DNA of 42,588 bases from an uncultured Prevotellaceae bacterium (lineage in GTDB: Bacteria; Bacteroidota; Bacteroidia; Bacteroidales; Bacteroidaceae): NCBI GenBank assembly GCA_937893145.1, contig CALBJW010000009.1, forward strand, positions 1 through 42,588, given 5' to 3'. Both the position numbers and the translations under genes were made by a program. Shown here piece by piece: positions 40,742 to 42,588 of the stretch (positions within the stretch are counted from its first letter, which is position 1; each line of letters begins with the position of its first letter). The notes under the pieces were generated by a model that was not told where the DNA came from, did no database searches, and was given only the letters and a program-made list of their open reading frames with translations.

Positions 40742-42588
40742 TTAATTCACTTTCACCTTCACCTGCGAAGCAATATTGCGTGAACTATTGCCTACAGAGA
40801 GCGTGAATGAACCCGGTTCGAGAACCCAAGAGTGAGAGGCTGCATCGAAGTAAGTGAATGCTTCACGAGGAAGAGTGAGCGTAACAGTTGTGCTTTCGCC
40901 TGGAGCGAGAGTGACCTTCTTGAACGCCTTGAGTTCGCGAACAGGACGAGCCACAGAACACTTATCATCTGTCACATAGAGCTGAACCACCTCGCTACCC
41001 TTGCACTTGCCGATGTTAGTAACGGGAACAGATACCGTGATGTTACCATTGTCGAGCGCAGAAGCTGCAACCGAAGTCTCCGAAACCTTTGCTGCACCAA
41101 TGCGGAACTGAGTGTAGCTCATTCCATGACCGAATGGGAAGAGTGGGGCAATCTTCTGCTTGTCAACATAGCGATAACCCACGAAGATGTCTTCCTTGTA
41201 CTCCTCATCCCAGATGTATGAGTCCGCACGCTTAGTGCCTGGATACTCACCCATAGCATGAGCGCCACACTGTGAGAGCGACTGATACCAAGTGTATGGA
41301 AGGTGACCTGAAGGGTTCACATCACCGCTGAGTACATCAGCAATGCTGTGTCCTGCTTCACTTCCGAGGAACCACGCCTGCATGATGGCTGGAACCTTCT
41401 TCACCCAAGGCATCTCAAAGGCGTTTCCACTTATGCTGAGGAACACGATATTCTTGTTTACTGCTGCAAGAGCATTAACCACATCGTCCTGACCGTATGG
41501 TAAACCGTATGCTGTACGGTCCGCACCCTCACAGTCCTGATGCTCCTTCTTGTTCAGACCGCCGATGAAGATGACATAATCAGCCGAGCGAGCAGCATCC
41601 ACAGCCTCTGCAATGAGTTGGGCTGGAGTGCGGTCGTCCTTCAGGTTCTGTCCTGTGATGACACCATCATACTCACCAGTTGTGTCGCCCACATATCCGC
41701 GACAATAAGTGATGTCGAAGTCCTTACCGAAACGCTCACGGATACCATCGATAGGAGTCACCTCGTGCTGCACCTTGAGGTTTGAAGAACCACCACCTAC
41801 AGTGAGCATCTTGATGGCATTCTCTCCCACCACAACCATACGAGGACGACCGCCCTTCTTTGTTGCAGGAACAGTGATAGGAAGAACATTACGGTCGTTC
41901 TTCAGAAGCACGATACCCTCAGCACCGATGCGACGAGCAGCAGCATAATGCTCATCCGAGCAGAACGAACCGAAACCACGCGAGCCCGACATAGTAGTGC
42001 GGAACACCATGCGGAGTATGCGACGCACCTTGTCGTTGAGTCCTTCTACCGAATACTTGCCTTCCTTCAATCCCTTGAGATAAGGGAGAGCAAGGTAGTA
42101 ACTGTCGTAAGCGTTCTTTGTGCCAGATGACAGGCCGTCTGTTCCAGTACCGCACTCCATGTCGAGACCGTTGTTTGCAGCCTCCTCAGTGCTATGCACA
42201 GCACCCCAGTCGCTCACAGCTACACCATCAAACTTCCATTCACCCTTGAGGATATCAAGAAGCAGACGCTTGTTGTGACCGCACTGCTGGTTTTCGAAGA
42301 GGTTATATGAAGGCATGATACCGATAGTCTTTGCCTCAGTGACTGCAGCCTTGAACGCAGGAAGATAAATCTCGTAGAGCGCACGGTCCGATACCTTAAC
42401 ATTCGTAGTGTAACGCTCATGCTCCTGATTGTTGAGGGCGAAGTGCTTCACACAGGCAGCCACACCCTTCTCCTGCAGACCAGTGATATAAGGTACCACC
42501 ATGCGCGATGCGAGATATGGGTCCTCACCCATGTACTCGAAGTTACGACCATTGAGCGGAGTGCGATAGATGTTCACACCAGGGCCCA
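40742..42588 (-). CDS. Glycoside hydrolase family 3 (beta-glucosidase type), 5' end outside window
   Basis: The frame is open to the right edge, so the N-terminus is missing. An in-frame GTG at 42575-42577 is internal: the preceding codons give GPG and the block GPGVNIYRTPLNGRNFEYMG is a standard GH3 stretch. Visible landmarks: CVKHFALNNQE, the nucleophile region VAVSDWGAVHSTEEA, the second-domain start GAEGIVLLKNDRNVLPI, GSEAGHSIADVLSGDVNPSG, PFGHGMSYTQF, and a C-terminal fibronectin-like domain ending near EPGSFTLSVGNSS. GH3 enzymes release terminal sugars, often beta-glucose or xylose. Seen length is about 615 residues. It lies 64 bases upstream of the channel gene, which has its own promoter. 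Confidence 0.92.
   Translation of the reverse strand, partial: GPGVNIYRTPLNGRNFEYMGEDPYLASRMVVPYITGLQEKGVAACVKHFALNNQEHERYTTNVKVSDRALYEIYLPAFKAAVTEAKTIGIMPSYNLFENQQCGHNKRLLLDILKGEWKFDGVAVSDWGAVHSTEEAANNGLDMECGTGTDGLSSGTKNAYDSYYLALPYLKGLKEGKYSVEGLNDKVRRILRMVFRTTMSGSRGFGSFCSDEHYAAARRIGAEGIVLLKNDRNVLPITVPATKKGGRPRMVVVGENAIKMLTVGGGSSNLKVQHEVTPIDGIRERFGKDFDITYCRGYVGDTTGEYDGVITGQNLKDDRTPAQLIAEAVDAARSADYVIFIGGLNKKEHQDCEGADRTAYGLPYGQDDVVNALAAVNKNIVFLSISGNAFEMPWVKKVPAIMQAWFLGSEAGHSIADVLSGDVNPSGHLPYTWYQSLSQCGAHAMGEYPGTKRADSYIWDEEYKEDIFVGYRYVDKQKIAPLFPFGHGMSYTQFRIGAAKVSETSVAASALDNGNITVSVPVTNIGKCKGSEVVQLYVTDDKCSVARPVRELKAFKKVTLAPGESTTVTLTLPREAFTYFDAASHSWVLEPGSFTLSVGNSSRNIASQVKVKVN

Noticed and set aside
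42575..42577. GTG as start codon of the GH3 gene
   Set aside because: The frame continues to the window edge and the residues before it belong to a conserved GH3 block, so the gene is simply cut.

Overview
The window looks like chromosome of a Bacteroidales bacterium, most likely a Prevotella-type (Prevotellaceae) species. The evidence is a SusC/SusD pair with companion lipoproteins, a PorT-like protein and a Por-type C-terminal sorting tail (type IX secretion), an arginine cluster arranged as in Bacteroidetes, and promoters of the Bacteroidetes type (-33 TTTG, about 19 bases, -7 TAnnTTTG). No rRNA or tRNA gene, phage, CRISPR array, transposase or plasmid gene was seen.

Layout. 1-11291 (minus strand): one outer-membrane uptake locus in the order four-domain FAS1 lipoprotein, SusC, SusD, FAS1 lipoprotein, FAS1 lipoprotein (cut by the window edge), with no carbohydrate enzyme in it. 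11292-11639: intergenic, with the locus promoter, a strong terminator hairpin for the arg operon and a 3 x 22-bp tandem repeat. 11640-16819 (minus): arginine operon argR - GNAT acyltransferase - argG - DUF559 endonuclease-like gene - argC - argD, studded with G/C-rich palindromic elements, two of which lie in argC coding sequence. 16820-17509: a 690-base spacer with ArgR-box-like palindromes, eleven copies of an 11-bp motif in both orientations and a large hairpin. 17510-18031: small outer-membrane protein. 18046-20016 (minus): proC, a SufT/MIP18-family protein and an LpxH-type phosphatase. 20132-23362 (plus): porT-like gene, family 2 glycosyltransferase, HIT protein and two unrecognised proteins. 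23374-27872 (minus): PASTA protein - rluD - ddl - acyltransferase - lipoprotein, a cell-envelope operon. 28068-29025: rpmH and efp, divergent from clear promoters. 29107-39637 (plus): a large SNF2 helicase, a 1553-residue secreted rhamnogalacturonan-lyase-like protein and formate-tetrahydrofolate ligase. 39638-39803: inverted arrays of heptamers round a structured core. 39802-42588 (minus): a voltage-gated-type potassium channel with a zinc ribbon, then a GH3 glycosidase cut by the edge.

How it works together. The arginine genes cover reduction, transamination and argininosuccinate synthesis under their own ArgR. Cell-wall and envelope genes (ddl, acyltransferase, LpxH-type enzyme, PASTA protein) form separate short operons. 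PorT and the Por-tailed lyase are a secretion component and a likely substrate of the same type IX system. The lyase and the GH3 enzyme point to a plant-polysaccharide or pectin diet.

The most unusual signal is a family of palindromic elements (core CCTCCCCTATAGGGGAGG and variants) at about eight places between 13.4 and 22.1 kb. Two inverted copies bracket the DUF559 gene. Copies supply stop codons to argG, the GNAT gene and the glycosyltransferase gene, a new N-terminus for ArgC, and an in-frame peptide inside ArgC. This looks like a small endonuclease-associated palindromic mobile unit, which is inference from arrangement only.
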